Counted from the first letter of the stretch, positions 8,374 through 20,100 are shown. The stretch is DNA of 64,000 nucleotides from an uncultured Bacteroidota bacterium (GCA_902777005.1 CACYSB010000004.1:62001-126000); one strand, 5' to 3'. Numbers and translations are program-made. Notes: generated by a model from the letters alone, not told the origin.

Positions 8374-11300
8374 ATGGTTTATTGTATGCTGTTGAAATCG
8401 GTGCATAACATCCTATATACAGGCCTGTTGCGTATGGCAGTCCTGCTGTTGCTGACGGCTGCCGTGCCGGCGGCGGCGCAGACGCCATGCGACAGCGTGG
8501 CGCTGCCGTGGCACGAAGACTTCGACAGCTACGGCAGTGGCGTGGATGTTACGCCAGCCTGCTGGGTGGTGTCGCGCAACTACGACATGGGCTATCCGCC
8601 GCATCTGGTTACCACGCCGGTCCACAGCGGAACGGCGGCGTTGGCGCTCTACCCCGGCACCATAGCCGAGAGCCACTACAGCATAGCCATAGCCCCGCCG
8701 TTGGTGGGCTTGGTCACGCTCGAAGGGTTATATCTGCGCTTCAGCCTCTACTCCACTAACACTGCGTCGCGTCTGCTGGTAGGTTTCTGTGCCGACACGG
8801 GGCGTTACACGAGAGCCTTCGTGGCCGTCGACACGCTGCATGTCAACCAAGGCTCGCGCTGGCAGGAGATGGTGGTGGACCTATCAGGGTACAGTGGCGC
8901 CGGACGCCGTCTGGCGTTCCGCATGGAACGGGGTCTGCAGCCCGACAACACTGAGATGTATGTCGACGATGTGCGCATAGAGCGTTGCGGTACTTCGGTG
9001 CCGACGGTGTCGCATGTGGGCAGCAGCCAGCTGACGCTGCATTTCGACAGCTATGGCGTCGGTGTGGTGGAGGTGGTCTACGGCGACGACACCGTGCGTC
9101 CTGCCACATCGCCCCTGACGCTCACAGGCCTTACGCCCGACAGCCTCTACACCTTCAGTGTGGGCTGCGTCGAAGGCGAGAAGCAGAGCATCGCGGTACG
9201 CACCCTTGAGGATGCCCATATACCCATAGCCTATCACGAGAACTTCAACAGCGTCGACAGCGTGATGCCACGCCACTGGCGGCGGCCCACGCCCAACAAG
9301 CCACAGGTCAGCAGCGGGGTGCTACGCATGCTACCCGCCGTGGGCGACAGCTGCATGGCGGTGATGCCCATGCCCGACGGGGCGGCCATTGCCGACCTCA
9401 GCATATCCCTGCGCCTCACCGCCACGGGTACGGCGCGCCTTGTGGTGGGCGCCGTGGAGTTCCCCGACGAGCCCTCCACGTTCGTGGCCATAGACACCTT
9501 GACACCCACTGGAACGCAGCCCCTGCTGCTGTCGTTGAGCAACTATACAGGCAGCGGCTCCTTCCCTGCCCTGCTGGCCATAGGCAGCGGCACCGTGACG
9601 GTGGACGACCTGCGCCTGGCGCGCTGCATGCTCGACGGGCAGCGCCTGTATAACATCACCGAGAGCGAGGCCACAGTAGCGTGGGACACCCTGCTGCTGG
9701 CCGACGGGGCCTCCGTGCTGGTGGAGTACGGCACCACCGGCTTTGCCCTCGGCAGCGGCACGCGCCTCACAGCCACACAGTGCCCGCTGACACTTGTCGC
9801 CCTGCCTGCCGACACTCCCATCGACGTATATATCTGGCCCTCGTGCGGCGACGCCCCTGCCGACTGTGACCGTCTGAGCTTCCGCACCTTCGCCCATGCC
9901 GTGGTGCCACCCTACTGTGAGGGCTTCGAAGAGAGCCTTTCCCTGCCCTTGGGATGGAGCGTTTCCGGGAATGCCGGTGTAGGCAGCAACTCCTACCGTG
10001 GCAGCCGTGCCCTGACGCTTGCAGCGGGCAGCACAGCCACCATGCCGATCCTCGACGATGCCACACCCGACAGCTGCTATCTGGAGTTCTACGCCATAGG
10101 CAGCGGAAGCCTCGTCATAGGACGCCGTTCCACGCCCTATGAGTCCTTGGTGCCCACCGACACCATCACAGGCAGCGGCTCATGGCGGCGATATGTGGTG
10201 CCCGTCGCCGACGCTGCCGGACTCTGCCTTGCCTTCAGTGCCTCGGGAGCATGGAGCATCGACATGCTGAGCCTCCGCACCACAGCCATTGACGACGCGA
10301 CGGTGAGCCATATCAGCCAGACCGAGGCCCGAGTGGCATGGAGCTATTACCATGGCGACAGTGCGAACGTGGAATACTCTGCGTTGGCCACCGGCGCCAG
10401 CGACTTCACACCCGGAAGCGGCACCACGCTGCATAGCGACAGCACCATCAACCTTACAGGGCTGCTGCCCGGCACCAACTATGCAGTCCACCTCGTCCCT
10501 CGCGGCGATGGCGACGAGGCGTCGTGCAGCTACATATCACTGCCGTTCAGCACGCTGGCCGAGCCTATGGAAGTACCCTACTGTCAGAACTTCGACGGTC
10601 TGGCGGCCGGAGCATACCCCGAAGGCTGGCGGCGATTGTCACAAGTGGGCATGTACCCCATTGTGAGCAGCCAGCGCAACCTCTCTGGAGGACGCTCGCT
10701 TCTCTTTGTGGCGCAGGCCGGCAAAGCCACAGTGGCCATCCTGCCCGATGCCGACGGCTGCCCACCGACGCGTTCCGTGGCTTTCTGGGCCAACACTACC
10801 ACAGGGCACAGCGATGCACGACTGCTGACAGGCTACGTTACCGATATCACCGACATGGGCACCTTCGTGGCAGTAGACACCATGACCTTCAGCAGAGCCG
10901 ACAAATGGCTGCACCACATAGTGCACTTAGACAGCGTACCGGGCCACATGGCCCTGATGCTTGTCACGGACGGAGCCACGGCAAACACCTACCTTGAGAG
11001 CCTCTGTGTGGAGCCTTGCATAGCCTATAACATAAGAGTCTATGGCCTCGACAGCACCTCGGCCAAGGTGAGCTGGGAGTCTGCCGACAGCCTCGACCTG
11101 CTCTGCACCATCACGCCCAGCAGCCAGAGCCGCACCGACACCCTGCGCACCTCGCCCGCCACCGTCACCGGTCTCAACGGGAACACCACCTACACCCTCA
11201 CCTTCGGGGCACTGTGCCGCTGCGGCACCTCGGGAGCTGCCTATTACAGCGGCTACGGCTCCACGGGCAACACCGGCAACCATGGGCGCACCTCGATAAG

Positions 11301-14300
11301 CATCAACACCAAGCCGCCGCTCTACCACACACCCTACTGCCAGTCTTTCGACAGCTACCTCACTGGCCAGACGCCGAACAGCTGGCGTACCCGTGGCGGA
11401 GGGGCGGTCACCGACCGCAACCACTACCGTGGCGGCCACAGTTTGCAGCTCTCCGGCGGCACTCCCGTCACGCTGCCGCCCATCGACGACGTCGGCGGTA
11501 CGGTGGTGAGCCTATACCTCTACGGCATGCACGAGAGCCTGCTGAGCGACACAGCCATAGTGGTGGGAGTGATGACAGAGCCAGACTCACTCAACACCTT
11601 CACGACGCTGGACACTGTGAGACTGACAGCCTTGGGCCGCTGGCAGCACCTTGTGGCCGATCTGGCCGACTATGAAGGCGAGGGACACTATATCACGCTA
11701 CTCACGCCGACAGGTTCCGGCACCATCTTCCTCGACGAGATATCGGTGACCACCTGCGCCATCGGCGAGGCATCGGCAAGCAGCAATACCGTGTCGTGGC
11801 GCTCGTGGCACGGTGCTGAAAGCGTTATCATAGAATACGGCCCTGCGGGCTTCACCCCGGGAGACGGCACAGGCATTCGCGACACCGTCCACACCGACGG
11901 CATCGACGGCATGCACAGCCACAGCATTCCGGACCTCATAGAAGGCTCCAGCTACGACATCTACCTATGGCCTCTGTGCGGCTCCAGCACCACCTGCCAA
12001 CGGCTTATGACAACTGTGGCACCGGCGGCGACGACGCCCTACTGCGAAAATATGGAGAACGCCTTGCCTGCCGGCCTGCCATTTGGCTGGTCTGTGGGGC
12101 GCAGCAGCAACGCCACGCCCAATATGGCCATCATCAACGGCAACCAGACGCTGCACCTCTACGCCACTACCAGTACCCCATCGATAGCGGCGCTACCGCA
12201 GCTGGCAGTGCCTGACATTGATGCGCACCAGCTCACTTTGCGTCTGCGCACCAACAACCACAACCGTGCCCGTCTCGTGGTGGGCCAGATGACGGTACCC
12301 ACGGATCCCAACACCTTCACGCCGCGCGACACCCTAACTGTCGACACCTCGGGAGCCTGGCGGACCTTGCACCTGCCGCTGACGCGCTTTGCCGGTGTCG
12401 ACAACATAGCCCTCATGGCGCAAGCCACCACGCAGAGCGTCGACATCTGGGTCGATGACTTGGCGGTGACGCGTGGTCTCACGCCCACGGCGGCCGTTGT
12501 GTCGGCCCGCAGCGTGCTCCTCACCAACAGCGATGCCGACTACTATATAGACTATGCCCCTGTCGACAGTGCCGCCTGGCACGGCACCGTGGTGCATGTC
12601 ACCACCCCTACATACCTCATCAGCGGTCTCGTGCCCGAGCAGAGCTACCGCATCTACAGCAGTCACGACGGTACGCCCGACTGTCTATCGCCCATTGTCG
12701 TCACCATGCCCAATGAAGAGAGCCTCCCCTACTGCCACCGGCGCGACACTGTGAGCAGTTTGATGCTGTCCGAAGTATCCATAGACAGTGTGCGCCATCT
12801 GCACCTCTATTTCCGCCTGCGCGGCGGCACGGCTTTGACCGTGGGGGTGCTGAGCCAGCGCGGTGTGTGGGAGAGTTTCGTGCCCATAGAGACCGTCGAG
12901 GCCCCTGCCGGCAGCTGGGGTGAGCGGCATGTGAGCATGGAGAGCTATGAGGGTGACGGCCGCTTCGTGGCTTTGCGCACCGTGGGAGGCACCAACGTCA
13001 TCATCGACGGCCTCATGGTGTCGCCATGCGAGCTGCCCACAGTGGCTCTGACCCCCGACAACCGCGCCGCCATAGAGGGGGCGGGTGTTGTGGAATACGG
13101 TCCTGCCGGCTTCACGCAAGGCAGTGGCACCAAGGTGGTGGCGCCTGCCATGGTGACCCTCGCCAACAGCACCACGTATGACTTCTACGCCCTTTGCGAC
13201 AGCGACTTCATCAGCTGCGTAGCACCGCAGCGGCTGACCACAGCCATAGACCGCTGCGAGCTGCCCGACAGCCTCTTGGTGGCGCAGCCCGGCAACGGCC
13301 GCGTAGAACTATGGTGGGACACCGCCTACAGCGGCTTCTGGATAGAGTACATGCTTGCCGGCGGTTCTCCCGGCAGCGGCACCACGTTGCAGGTAGCGGC
13401 ACCGCCGCTGGCACTGACACTGGACCCCGACACCCTCTATGACATCTACCTGCGCTGCGACTCGGCCGAGCTCACTGACCGTGCACCGCAACAAATAGCC
13501 ACCTTGTCAGCATTGGTGCAAATACCCTACTGCGAAGGCTTCGAGGAGGCCCTGAGCGGGTGGCGTGTCCTTACGAGCCGGAGCGAGAACTACGCCCGCA
13601 TCACCCCCAGCAATGCCCACAGCGGCGCCGCAAGTCTCAAGGTGAGCAACTACCTCGGCACCACCTACCTTGTGCTGCCACAGCCCGATGTCGACAGCCT
13701 GCGACGGCTTGCGGTGAACTTCCACGCTTACTTCACCGGAAGCAACGGACACAGCATAACCATTGGTGCCATGAGCGACGCCAGCGACCCGCAGACATTC
13801 GACTCGCTGGCATCGTTCACGTCGATGCAACGGAACTACAAACGCTGCTTCCACGACCTCGACAACTACTACGGCGGCGGGCGCTTCATAGCGCTGCGCT
13901 TCAAGGACGACGACATAGCATATATCGACGACCTGCAGGTCACAACCTGTGCTGCTTACAACTTCCGTATGACAGCCATGGAAGGCGACAACGTGACCAT
14001 AGAATGGCAGCAGAAAGGCACTCCCACGGTTAGCATAGCCTACCGGCCTGTCGACGGCGGCGCCGCCACGACCGTGCACCCGACGGCATCACCATGCCAT
14101 ATCGAAGACCTCTCGCCACTGACCAACTACATCTTCTATGCCACCCATATCTGCGCCGACTACTGCGACAGCACGGGAGCACCCACAGACACCTTCTACA
14201 CCTTCACCCCGCAAGGCGGCACTGGCTGCATAGACTACACCGACCTGCACGCATCGTATGTCACCTGCAGTTATGGTAGCTACGACAACCCAACAGAGCA

Positions 14301-16983
14301 TATCGGAGCTGTCGACAACGGATACTTCAACGCCACGAGCCGCCACACCGTGCACTTCGACACCACTGAACGCGACACCCGCACCGGAGGTCTGCTACGC
14401 ACCATACCGCCGGGCGAACAGGCCTCGGTACGTCTCGGCAACTGGAACAGCGGCGGCAACGCCGCTCCCGAAGCCGAAAGCATCACCTACGGCATGAACG
14501 TAGACGCCGACGACGCCGACCTGCTGGTGCTGCGCTATGCCGCCGTACTCCAAGACCCTGAGCACTCGCCGTCGCTGCAGCCTCGCTTCCGTCTGGAGAT
14601 ACTCAACCAGTACGGCCAGCCCATAGACTCCTGCTCGGTGGCCGACTTCATAGCCAACGCAGCCCTCGGCTGGAACCAGGCCCCCAACGAGGTGCTGTGG
14701 AAAGACTGGACCACCGTGGGCATAGACCTCTCACCCTACAACGGCCAGACCATCTTCGTGCGCCTCACCACACGCGACTGCGGCGAGGGCAGCCACTTCG
14801 GCTACGCCTACTTCACCCTGCGCTGCGGCTCACGACGCATGCAGACCGAGGGGTGCAGCACGGTGCCCAACAACCGCTTCACGGTGCCCACAGGCTTCTC
14901 CTACCGCTGGTACACATCGGCCGACACCACAGCCACCATCTCCGACTCAGCCAGCATCTGGGTGCGCAGCGACAACAGCATCACCTACTTCTGCCAGCTC
15001 TCGTTCATCGACAACCCACAGTGCCACTTCACCATGAGCGCCTTCGCCGGCGCACGCTACCCATTGGCGCTCTTCGACACAACACTCACGGTTGAAAACT
15101 GCCAGTTCGACCTGCAGCTGACCAACCGCAGCACCATCAGCGGCGACGGCGTGACGCCGCTGGGTACCGGCGAGCCCGTGGAGACCTTCCGCTGGCTGCT
15201 GCCCGACAGCACGGAGAGCACCGCGTCGGCCCCCCTGCTGCACCTGACAGACACCGGCACCGTCAGTATCACCCTGATAGCAGGCATCGCCGGCGACCAG
15301 TGCATAGACACCCTGCAGCGCACCATCGTCGTGCAACGCCCCTATCCCGCCGCCCTCCTCGAAGGGCGCAGCGAACGCTGCCGCAACGACGGCACCGACA
15401 CATTGAAGGCGCTTCATGCCACCAGCTACGGCTGGCTGGGCGGCACCTTCGGCAGCCCCGCCACGATAGACAGCAACAGCGTGGTGCTCGACGGCTATGT
15501 GGCTGCCGACACCACCCTCACCTGCTTCACTACCGACAGCAACGGCTGCCGCGATACCCTGCAGCACACCATCACTGTACATCCCACCTACATGCGCCTT
15601 TATGCCGACAGCGTCTGCTCGTCGGACGGCAGCTACAGCTGGCTCGACACCATAGTAACCTTCGACAGCTGCGCCAGCAGCCTACTGGCGCGCCTCGACA
15701 GGCACGACCAGTACGGCTGTGACAGCGTGATGACACTGCAGCTACACCTGTGGCCCTCCTACTATCCCACACCGAGGGACACCATCTGTGACGACAGCGA
15801 GCTGGCCTACTATGACACCGTGCTCAACACCACGGGCAGCTACCTGCATGTCGACAGCACCGTGCATGGCTGCGACAGCATAGTCACCCTCACGCTGGCC
15901 GTGATGCCCACCTACAGCATCGACGTGAACCCCGAGGCCTGCGATTCGCTGCGCTGGATTGACGGCCGCCTGTACGCCGCCGATACCGCGGATGTAAGGG
16001 ACACCCTAAGCACTTCCTTCGGCTGCGACAGCGTGGTAGTTATGCAGCTCAAGGTACACAGCTCCTATTACAGCGTCTACTACGACACCTTCTGTGCCTC
16101 CACGCCCTACCTGTTCCGCGGGCATTACTACAGCGAGAGCGGTCACTACAGCGACACTTTGCCAAGCATCTACGGCTGCGACAGCGTGCTGGCGGTTCAG
16201 TTGAAGCGCCTGGAGATCCCAGGTCTCTCCACGGAGCTGCTGTACAACTGTGCCGACGAGAACTACACGCTGGTGGCGCACTCCACGGCACCCTATCTGC
16301 TGTGGAGCAGCAGCGGCAGAGACAGCATCCCCGACCCCAATGCCGAGAGCATCGTCGTAGACCCCGAATTCACCACGTTGTACACCCTCTTCACCGACTA
16401 TGGGGAGAACCCGCAGTGTCCGGCCACCACAACGGTGAAGGTGCGCCCCTTTGTGAAGCCTCAGGCGCAGATGCGCGTGACGCCGCAGCTGCTGTCGCAG
16501 GAGCATCTAACCTTCGAGGCCCGCAACACCGACGATGACAGCCGGTTAGAGTTCCTTTGGTATATCGACAGTGTGCCGCTGGCCACCGACGACAGGGTCA
16601 TCTACGGCAGTGCCTCCCCGGAGGCCGACACCTGCAGCGTGTGGCTGGTGGTCTATGACGGTCACTGTTATGACACCGCCATAGCTTTGCTGCCGATACA
16701 GCGCAGCGACGTGGCGTTGCCCAACATCTTCACCCCGGATGCTGAGAGCAACAACCGCTTCACCGTCTATGTCCACAACATAGAGAAGTACGAGATGCGC
16801 ATCTACAACCGACGTGGCATTATGGTGTACCACAGCACCAACATCAACGACGCGTGGGACGGCAGAGACCAGAACGGCAACCCCTGTCCGCCGGGCAGTT
16901 ATGTCTACCATCTGCGTTATTCCACCATCTACAGGCCCCTGTCGTACCAGAAAGTCATCGGTTCAGTGCTACTATTACGATAG
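8374..16983 (+). CDS. Giant T9SS type B surface protein with jelly-roll/Fn3-like units and GCDS repeats
   Basis: I place the start at ATG 8374 (2869 residues). An in-frame GTG at 8317 lies upstream, and ATGs at 8386 and 8434 are also possible. The hydrophobic signal LLLLTAAVPAAAQ ends near residue 36. Eight units of about 220-260 residues follow, each opening with a motif like PYCEGFEE or PYCQSFDS, then a jelly-roll with a VDDLRL-type strand, then an Fn3-like part with LxPxTxYxxY. A unique domain begins near base 14220. PKD-like and GCDSV repeats fill 15100-16215. The end (from about 16711: LPNIFTPDAESNN, AWDGRDQNG, GSYVYHLRY, GSVLLLR) is the gliding-motility-associated C-terminal domain, which is the T9SS type B sorting signal. 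It is therefore exported through the Sec system and T9SS to the cell surface, probably as an adhesin. The ligand is unknown. Confidence 0.88.
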   Translation: MVYCMLLKSVHNILYTGLLRMAVLLLLTAAVPAAAQTPCDSVALPWHEDFDSYGSGVDVTPACWVVSRNYDMGYPPHLVTTPVHSGTAALALYPGTIAESHYSIAIAPPLVGLVTLEGLYLRFSLYSTNTASRLLVGFCADTGRYTRAFVAVDTLHVNQGSRWQEMVVDLSGYSGAGRRLAFRMERGLQPDNTEMYVDDVRIERCGTSVPTVSHVGSSQLTLHFDSYGVGVVEVVYGDDTVRPATSPLTLTGLTPDSLYTFSVGCVEGEKQSIAVRTLEDAHIPIAYHENFNSVDSVMPRHWRRPTPNKPQVSSGVLRMLPAVGDSCMAVMPMPDGAAIADLSISLRLTATGTARLVVGAVEFPDEPSTFVAIDTLTPTGTQPLLLSLSNYTGSGSFPALLAIGSGTVTVDDLRLARCMLDGQRLYNITESEATVAWDTLLLADGASVLVEYGTTGFALGSGTRLTATQCPLTLVALPADTPIDVYIWPSCGDAPADCDRLSFRTFAHAVVPPYCEGFEESLSLPLGWSVSGNAGVGSNSYRGSRALTLAAGSTATMPILDDATPDSCYLEFYAIGSGSLVIGRRSTPYESLVPTDTITGSGSWRRYVVPVADAAGLCLAFSASGAWSIDMLSLRTTAIDDATVSHISQTEARVAWSYYHGDSANVEYSALATGASDFTPGSGTTLHSDSTINLTGLLPGTNYAVHLVPRGDGDEASCSYISLPFSTLAEPMEVPYCQNFDGLAAGAYPEGWRRLSQVGMYPIVSSQRNLSGGRSLLFVAQAGKATVAILPDADGCPPTRSVAFWANTTTGHSDARLLTGYVTDITDMGTFVAVDTMTFSRADKWLHHIVHLDSVPGHMALMLVTDGATANTYLESLCVEPCIAYNIRVYGLDSTSAKVSWESADSLDLLCTITPSSQSRTDTLRTSPATVTGLNGNTTYTLTFGALCRCGTSGAAYYSGYGSTGNTGNHGRTSISINTKPPLYHTPYCQSFDSYLTGQTPNSWRTRGGGAVTDRNHYRGGHSLQLSGGTPVTLPPIDDVGGTVVSLYLYGMHESLLSDTAIVVGVMTEPDSLNTFTTLDTVRLTALGRWQHLVADLADYEGEGHYITLLTPTGSGTIFLDEISVTTCAIGEASASSNTVSWRSWHGAESVIIEYGPAGFTPGDGTGIRDTVHTDGIDGMHSHSIPDLIEGSSYDIYLWPLCGSSTTCQRLMTTVAPAATTPYCENMENALPAGLPFGWSVGRSSNATPNMAIINGNQTLHLYATTSTPSIAALPQLAVPDIDAHQLTLRLRTNNHNRARLVVGQMTVPTDPNTFTPRDTLTVDTSGAWRTLHLPLTRFAGVDNIALMAQATTQSVDIWVDDLAVTRGLTPTAAVVSARSVLLTNSDADYYIDYAPVDSAAWHGTVVHVTTPTYLISGLVPEQSYRIYSSHDGTPDCLSPIVVTMPNEESLPYCHRRDTVSSLMLSEVSIDSVRHLHLYFRLRGGTALTVGVLSQRGVWESFVPIETVEAPAGSWGERHVSMESYEGDGRFVALRTVGGTNVIIDGLMVSPCELPTVALTPDNRAAIEGAGVVEYGPAGFTQGSGTKVVAPAMVTLANSTTYDFYALCDSDFISCVAPQRLTTAIDRCELPDSLLVAQPGNGRVELWWDTAYSGFWIEYMLAGGSPGSGTTLQVAAPPLALTLDPDTLYDIYLRCDSAELTDRAPQQIATLSALVQIPYCEGFEEALSGWRVLTSRSENYARITPSNAHSGAASLKVSNYLGTTYLVLPQPDVDSLRRLAVNFHAYFTGSNGHSITIGAMSDASDPQTFDSLASFTSMQRNYKRCFHDLDNYYGGGRFIALRFKDDDIAYIDDLQVTTCAAYNFRMTAMEGDNVTIEWQQKGTPTVSIAYRPVDGGAATTVHPTASPCHIEDLSPLTNYIFYATHICADYCDSTGAPTDTFYTFTPQGGTGCIDYTDLHASYVTCSYGSYDNPTEHIGAVDNGYFNATSRHTVHFDTTERDTRTGGLLRTIPPGEQASVRLGNWNSGGNAAPEAESITYGMNVDADDADLLVLRYAAVLQDPEHSPSLQPRFRLEILNQYGQPIDSCSVADFIANAALGWNQAPNEVLWKDWTTVGIDLSPYNGQTIFVRLTTRDCGEGSHFGYAYFTLRCGSRRMQTEGCSTVPNNRFTVPTGFSYRWYTSADTTATISDSASIWVRSDNSITYFCQLSFIDNPQCHFTMSAFAGARYPLALFDTTLTVENCQFDLQLTNRSTISGDGVTPLGTGEPVETFRWLLPDSTESTASAPLLHLTDTGTVSITLIAGIAGDQCIDTLQRTIVVQRPYPAALLEGRSERCRNDGTDTLKALHATSYGWLGGTFGSPATIDSNSVVLDGYVAADTTLTCFTTDSNGCRDTLQHTITVHPTYMRLYADSVCSSDGSYSWLDTIVTFDSCASSLLARLDRHDQYGCDSVMTLQLHLWPSYYPTPRDTICDDSELAYYDTVLNTTGSYLHVDSTVHGCDSIVTLTLAVMPTYSIDVNPEACDSLRWIDGRLYAADTADVRDTLSTSFGCDSVVVMQLKVHSSYYSVYYDTFCASTPYLFRGHYYSESGHYSDTLPSIYGCDSVLAVQLKRLEIPGLSTELLYNCADENYTLVAHSTAPYLLWSSSGRDSIPDPNAESIVVDPEFTTLYTLFTDYGENPQCPATTTVKVRPFVKPQAQMRVTPQLLSQEHLTFEARNTDDDSRLEFLWYIDSVPLATDDRVIYGSASPEADTCSVWLVVYDGHCYDTAIALLPIQRSDVALPNIFTPDAESNNRFTVYVHNIEKYEMRIYNRRGIMVYHSTNINDAWDGRDQNGNPCPPGSYVYHLRYSTIYRPLSYQKVIGSVLLLR
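8490..14220 (+). repeat. Eight tandem jelly-roll plus Fn3-like protein units
   Basis: Unit openings lie near bases 8490, 9230, 9905, 10570, 11325, 12030, 12720 and 13520. Typical opening motifs are PYCEGFEE, PYCQNFDG and PYCENMEN. Each has GRxVVG or LVVGxM-like strands, a TFVAIDT strand and a final DDLxVxxC strand before the Fn3-like half. The units are diverged at DNA level, so this is an old expansion. The seventh unit (near 12720) is the most reduced. Confidence 0.75.
16711..16980 (+). other. T9SS type B sorting domain (gliding motility-associated C-terminal domain)
   Basis: Part of the 2869-residue protein. Signature strings are NIFTPDAESNNRF, IYNRRGIMVYHS, AWDGRDQNGNP, PPGSYVYHLRY and a final GSVLLLR. 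The pattern matches the family that directs proteins to the type IX secretion system and is the main evidence for T9SS in this organism. Confidence 0.9.
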
Positions 16984-17012
16984 CGCGCGGACAGGCGCGA
17001 AATATTTTTTTT
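16984..17012 (+). terminator. Probable terminator after the type B surface protein
   Basis: CGCGC (16984-16988) pairs with GCGCG (16995-16999) around a six-base loop, followed by AAATA and eight T. The short stem makes it weak. Its T-run also overlaps the possible minus-33 box of the next promoter. Confidence 0.45.
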
Positions 17013-17041
17013 GCGCACGTAATTTTTTTTTATTATCTTTG
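17010..17041 (+). promoter_or_regulatory. Bacteroidota-type promoter for the GLUG paralog operon
   Basis: Minus-33-like TTTG at 17010-17013 and minus-7 TATCTTTG at 17034-17041 (TAnnTTTG) are 20 bases apart. The bases just after it, GCAGAAATAACCCACAT, recur exactly after the promoter at 30705-30712. Confidence 0.75.
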
Positions 17042-17066
17042 CAGAAATAACCCACATACCGTAAGC

Positions 17067-17080
17067 CACGCAAAAGCGTG
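17067..17080 (+). promoter_or_regulatory. Leader hairpin, copy 1
   Basis: CACGC (17067-17071) pairs with GCGTG (17076-17080) around AAAA in the 5' leader of the first GLUG paralog. The leader of the 6869-residue gene has a hairpin in the same place with a different but still pairing stem, which hints at a kept RNA structure. Confidence 0.45.
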
Positions 17081-17111
17081 CTTATCAGCATGTATAGTCG
17101 TATATATAACA

Positions 17112-20100
17112 ATGATGACGAGCAATAATAAAACATACTACACCAAAAAAGGGAAAGTCTCCACTGCCCTGTGGCTACTGCTGGCGGTGCTGCTGCCAGT
17201 GACTGTGTGGGCACAAAACAATGTGACTAACGAGAGTGAATTGATGGCTTTGAATGGCCAAAGCGGTACCTACACCATCACACAAGACATCACTATCACC
17301 AATAGTTTCAATACCATCGCATCTTTCAGCGGCACGCTGGAGGCGGCTATCAATCCTGCCACCAAGATGCCATACCGCATCAAGAACCTTTCTGCCCCCC
17401 TCTTCGAGACCCTCACCGGCACCGTAAAGAACTTGGTGCTCGACGGCGTGGCCATCAGCGGCAATACCGGCAATACCGGAGCCATAGCCTGCACCGCCAA
17501 CGGTGCGGCACGTGTCTATAATGTTGGCATCCTCTCCGGTTCAGTGGGCGGCACTGGCTATACCGGCGGACTCGTGGGCTACCTCGACGGCACCGCCCGC
17601 GTGGTCAACTGCTACAGTTACGCCAACATCACCGGTGGCACCAACGTCGGCGGCATTGTCGGCCACAACAATTTGGCCACTGCGAGCAACAACCTCAAGA
17701 CCATGGTCTATTGTTGCATGTTTTATGGTGACATCACTGGGGGCACAAACAAGGCTCCTATCTATAACGGCACAAACATCACCAACGTAAGCAACAACGG
17801 CGTGAGCAACTATAACTACTTCCGTGCCGAAGCCTCATACGTAAGGAGTATCAACACCTACAACTGCGCCCTGATGGCTGAAACGCGCTTCCTTAACCGC
17901 TTCGAGTTCTTCCGGCATATTCTCAACAGTCACCGCGAGGTGGCTGCATGGTGGGTCAACAGCACCAGTCCTGACACATCGGAGATTATGAAATGGGTGC
18001 TGCTGCCCGACAGTATTGGCACAAGTCATGGTTACCCAATCCTGAAGAAGTGGGGGCGCTACCCTTCGGTAGTAAACATCGATGCCGAACATGCACAAGA
18101 GAACAAACCCCGTAACCAGGGCGGTAAACTGGGCACACTGACGGTAAATATCCAAATGGGGGATGGTGAAGTGTACAACCATCCCGGCACGGGGGAAACC
18201 GAAGCTCAAATCACCACTTCACAACTCACCCTCAACATCACCGACAAGGACACAGCACACTTCAACTTCAACTACTACAAGGTGCAGCTACCCTACTACA
18301 ATGACGTGGGCACCAAAAACTACACGGGCAACCGCGTGGTGACGGGCTGGAAGATTGTCGGCATCACCGGTGGGACGCCCGGTTCATTCATTACAGGTGT
18401 TGACGCGCCGGCCTACAATTTCGCCGACCGCAAATGCACCAACAAGGACCTATACAGCGTCAGCGGACGTGTCTTCAACCAGGGTGCCTACTGGGATGTA
18501 CCCGAGGGGGTAACGGCCATCACCATCGAACCCTATTGGGCCAAATGCGCCTATTTGGCAGATGCCAATGCCGATGTGGTGTACAATGCAGACATGGGTA
18601 CAGCCAGAAGTGTGCCCAATGTCGGCGGCGGACAGATATACTCCAACGGCGGCAGTTATCCCATCGCTGGAGATAACCAGTTTGTCTACACCTCTAGGGG
18701 CAACGCTATCTCAAGTACGAATAGTACAGGACTATTTGTTGACGTTGAAGGGGATCCAAACGATCAAACAGTTTATGATTATGCCGTGGTGCTTGTAGGT
18801 AATTATCATCATGTTGGCGAGATGGAAGCAAGTAACAGCAAGCCTTATACGTTTACCTCTGTTGACCTTGATGGAGACAATGAACCCGACTATTCCTATA
18901 TCCTGCGTTTTAATAAACGTAATAAACTACATCCCGTAAGAGTTGACTTTATCAACATCCCTGGTCTCGGTATGGCGCAGAAAACCCATGGCGGAAAAGG
19001 CACCTACAATTTCGGCATTATGCAACCCATCGGATGGTTCGAATCCACCAATACTTCACTCTTCCGAGAAACACAGTTTGAATACGATATCCCTGATAGG
19101 AAGGCTGCTCCTTTGATTTTGCAAGGTGGCGTCATGGAACAGTGGGTTAACACTCAGAACAGCGCTCCAAGCAACAAGACCACCTATTTCCATGTAGGTG
19201 GCAACGTATGGTTCAAGGAGTTTCACCGTGGAACTCACCAAGACAAAACGTTTCAAACCAAGCATCCTCCTATTTCAGTTACCGGTGGCGACTACGACCA
19301 ATTCTACCTCACCGGCCTCTATACAGGTAATGTCACCAGCTACAACGACAATGCCGAATGCTACATCAATGGAGGACGCTTCGACACCATTGCCGGTGCC
19401 GGTATGGAAGGTATCGGCGACCCATCAACCCATGCCAATGGCAACATCACTTGGATTATCGACAATGCCGACATCAAGGAGTTCTATGCGGGAGGCATCA
19501 ATGCAGCCAAGCCCGTCGAAGGCAACCTTCACACCACCATCAGCAACAGCCGTGTGTGGCGTTTCGTCGGTGGCCCCAAATTCGGCGATATGAACAGTGG
19601 GCGTACTGTCAGCACCACAGCCACCAACTGTGACTTCGTCCTTTTCTTTGGTGCTGGCTATGGCGGCAACTCTTACAACCGTTATCCTCCATATAACTAC
19701 AACGATGTCAAATACAACATCAACTGGAATGATTGGGTAAACGGTGTTATTCACGTTGCCGGTTATGATGCAGGCTATGTTGGTTTCCAGCATGAATACA
19801 ACAGCACCTATAATGGCGTTTCCGCGCAAATTGACTATCAGTTCATCCCCATGTCAGGTAATGCCGATAACTGCTGTCGACTCTGGATTGAATACGTTAA
19901 ATTCTCGCTAGCCAGAACTCACAACGTCACTTCCACTCTCACAGGATGTACCATCGACAGTAACTTCTACGGTGGCGGCAGCCTCGGTAAGGTTGAAGGC
20001 AATGATACTTCTATTCTCGACTCCTGCATCGTGAAGGGCAATGTCTTTGGCGCTGGATACTCGGCCACTGTACCCCAGGTACCAGTGATGAACCGTGGCG

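Noticed and set aside
16854..17111. Longer reading of GLUG paralog 1 from inside the previous gene
   Set aside because: It overlaps the sorting domain of the previous gene and passes through the promoter at 17034-17041. ATG 17112 is followed directly by a good signal peptide.
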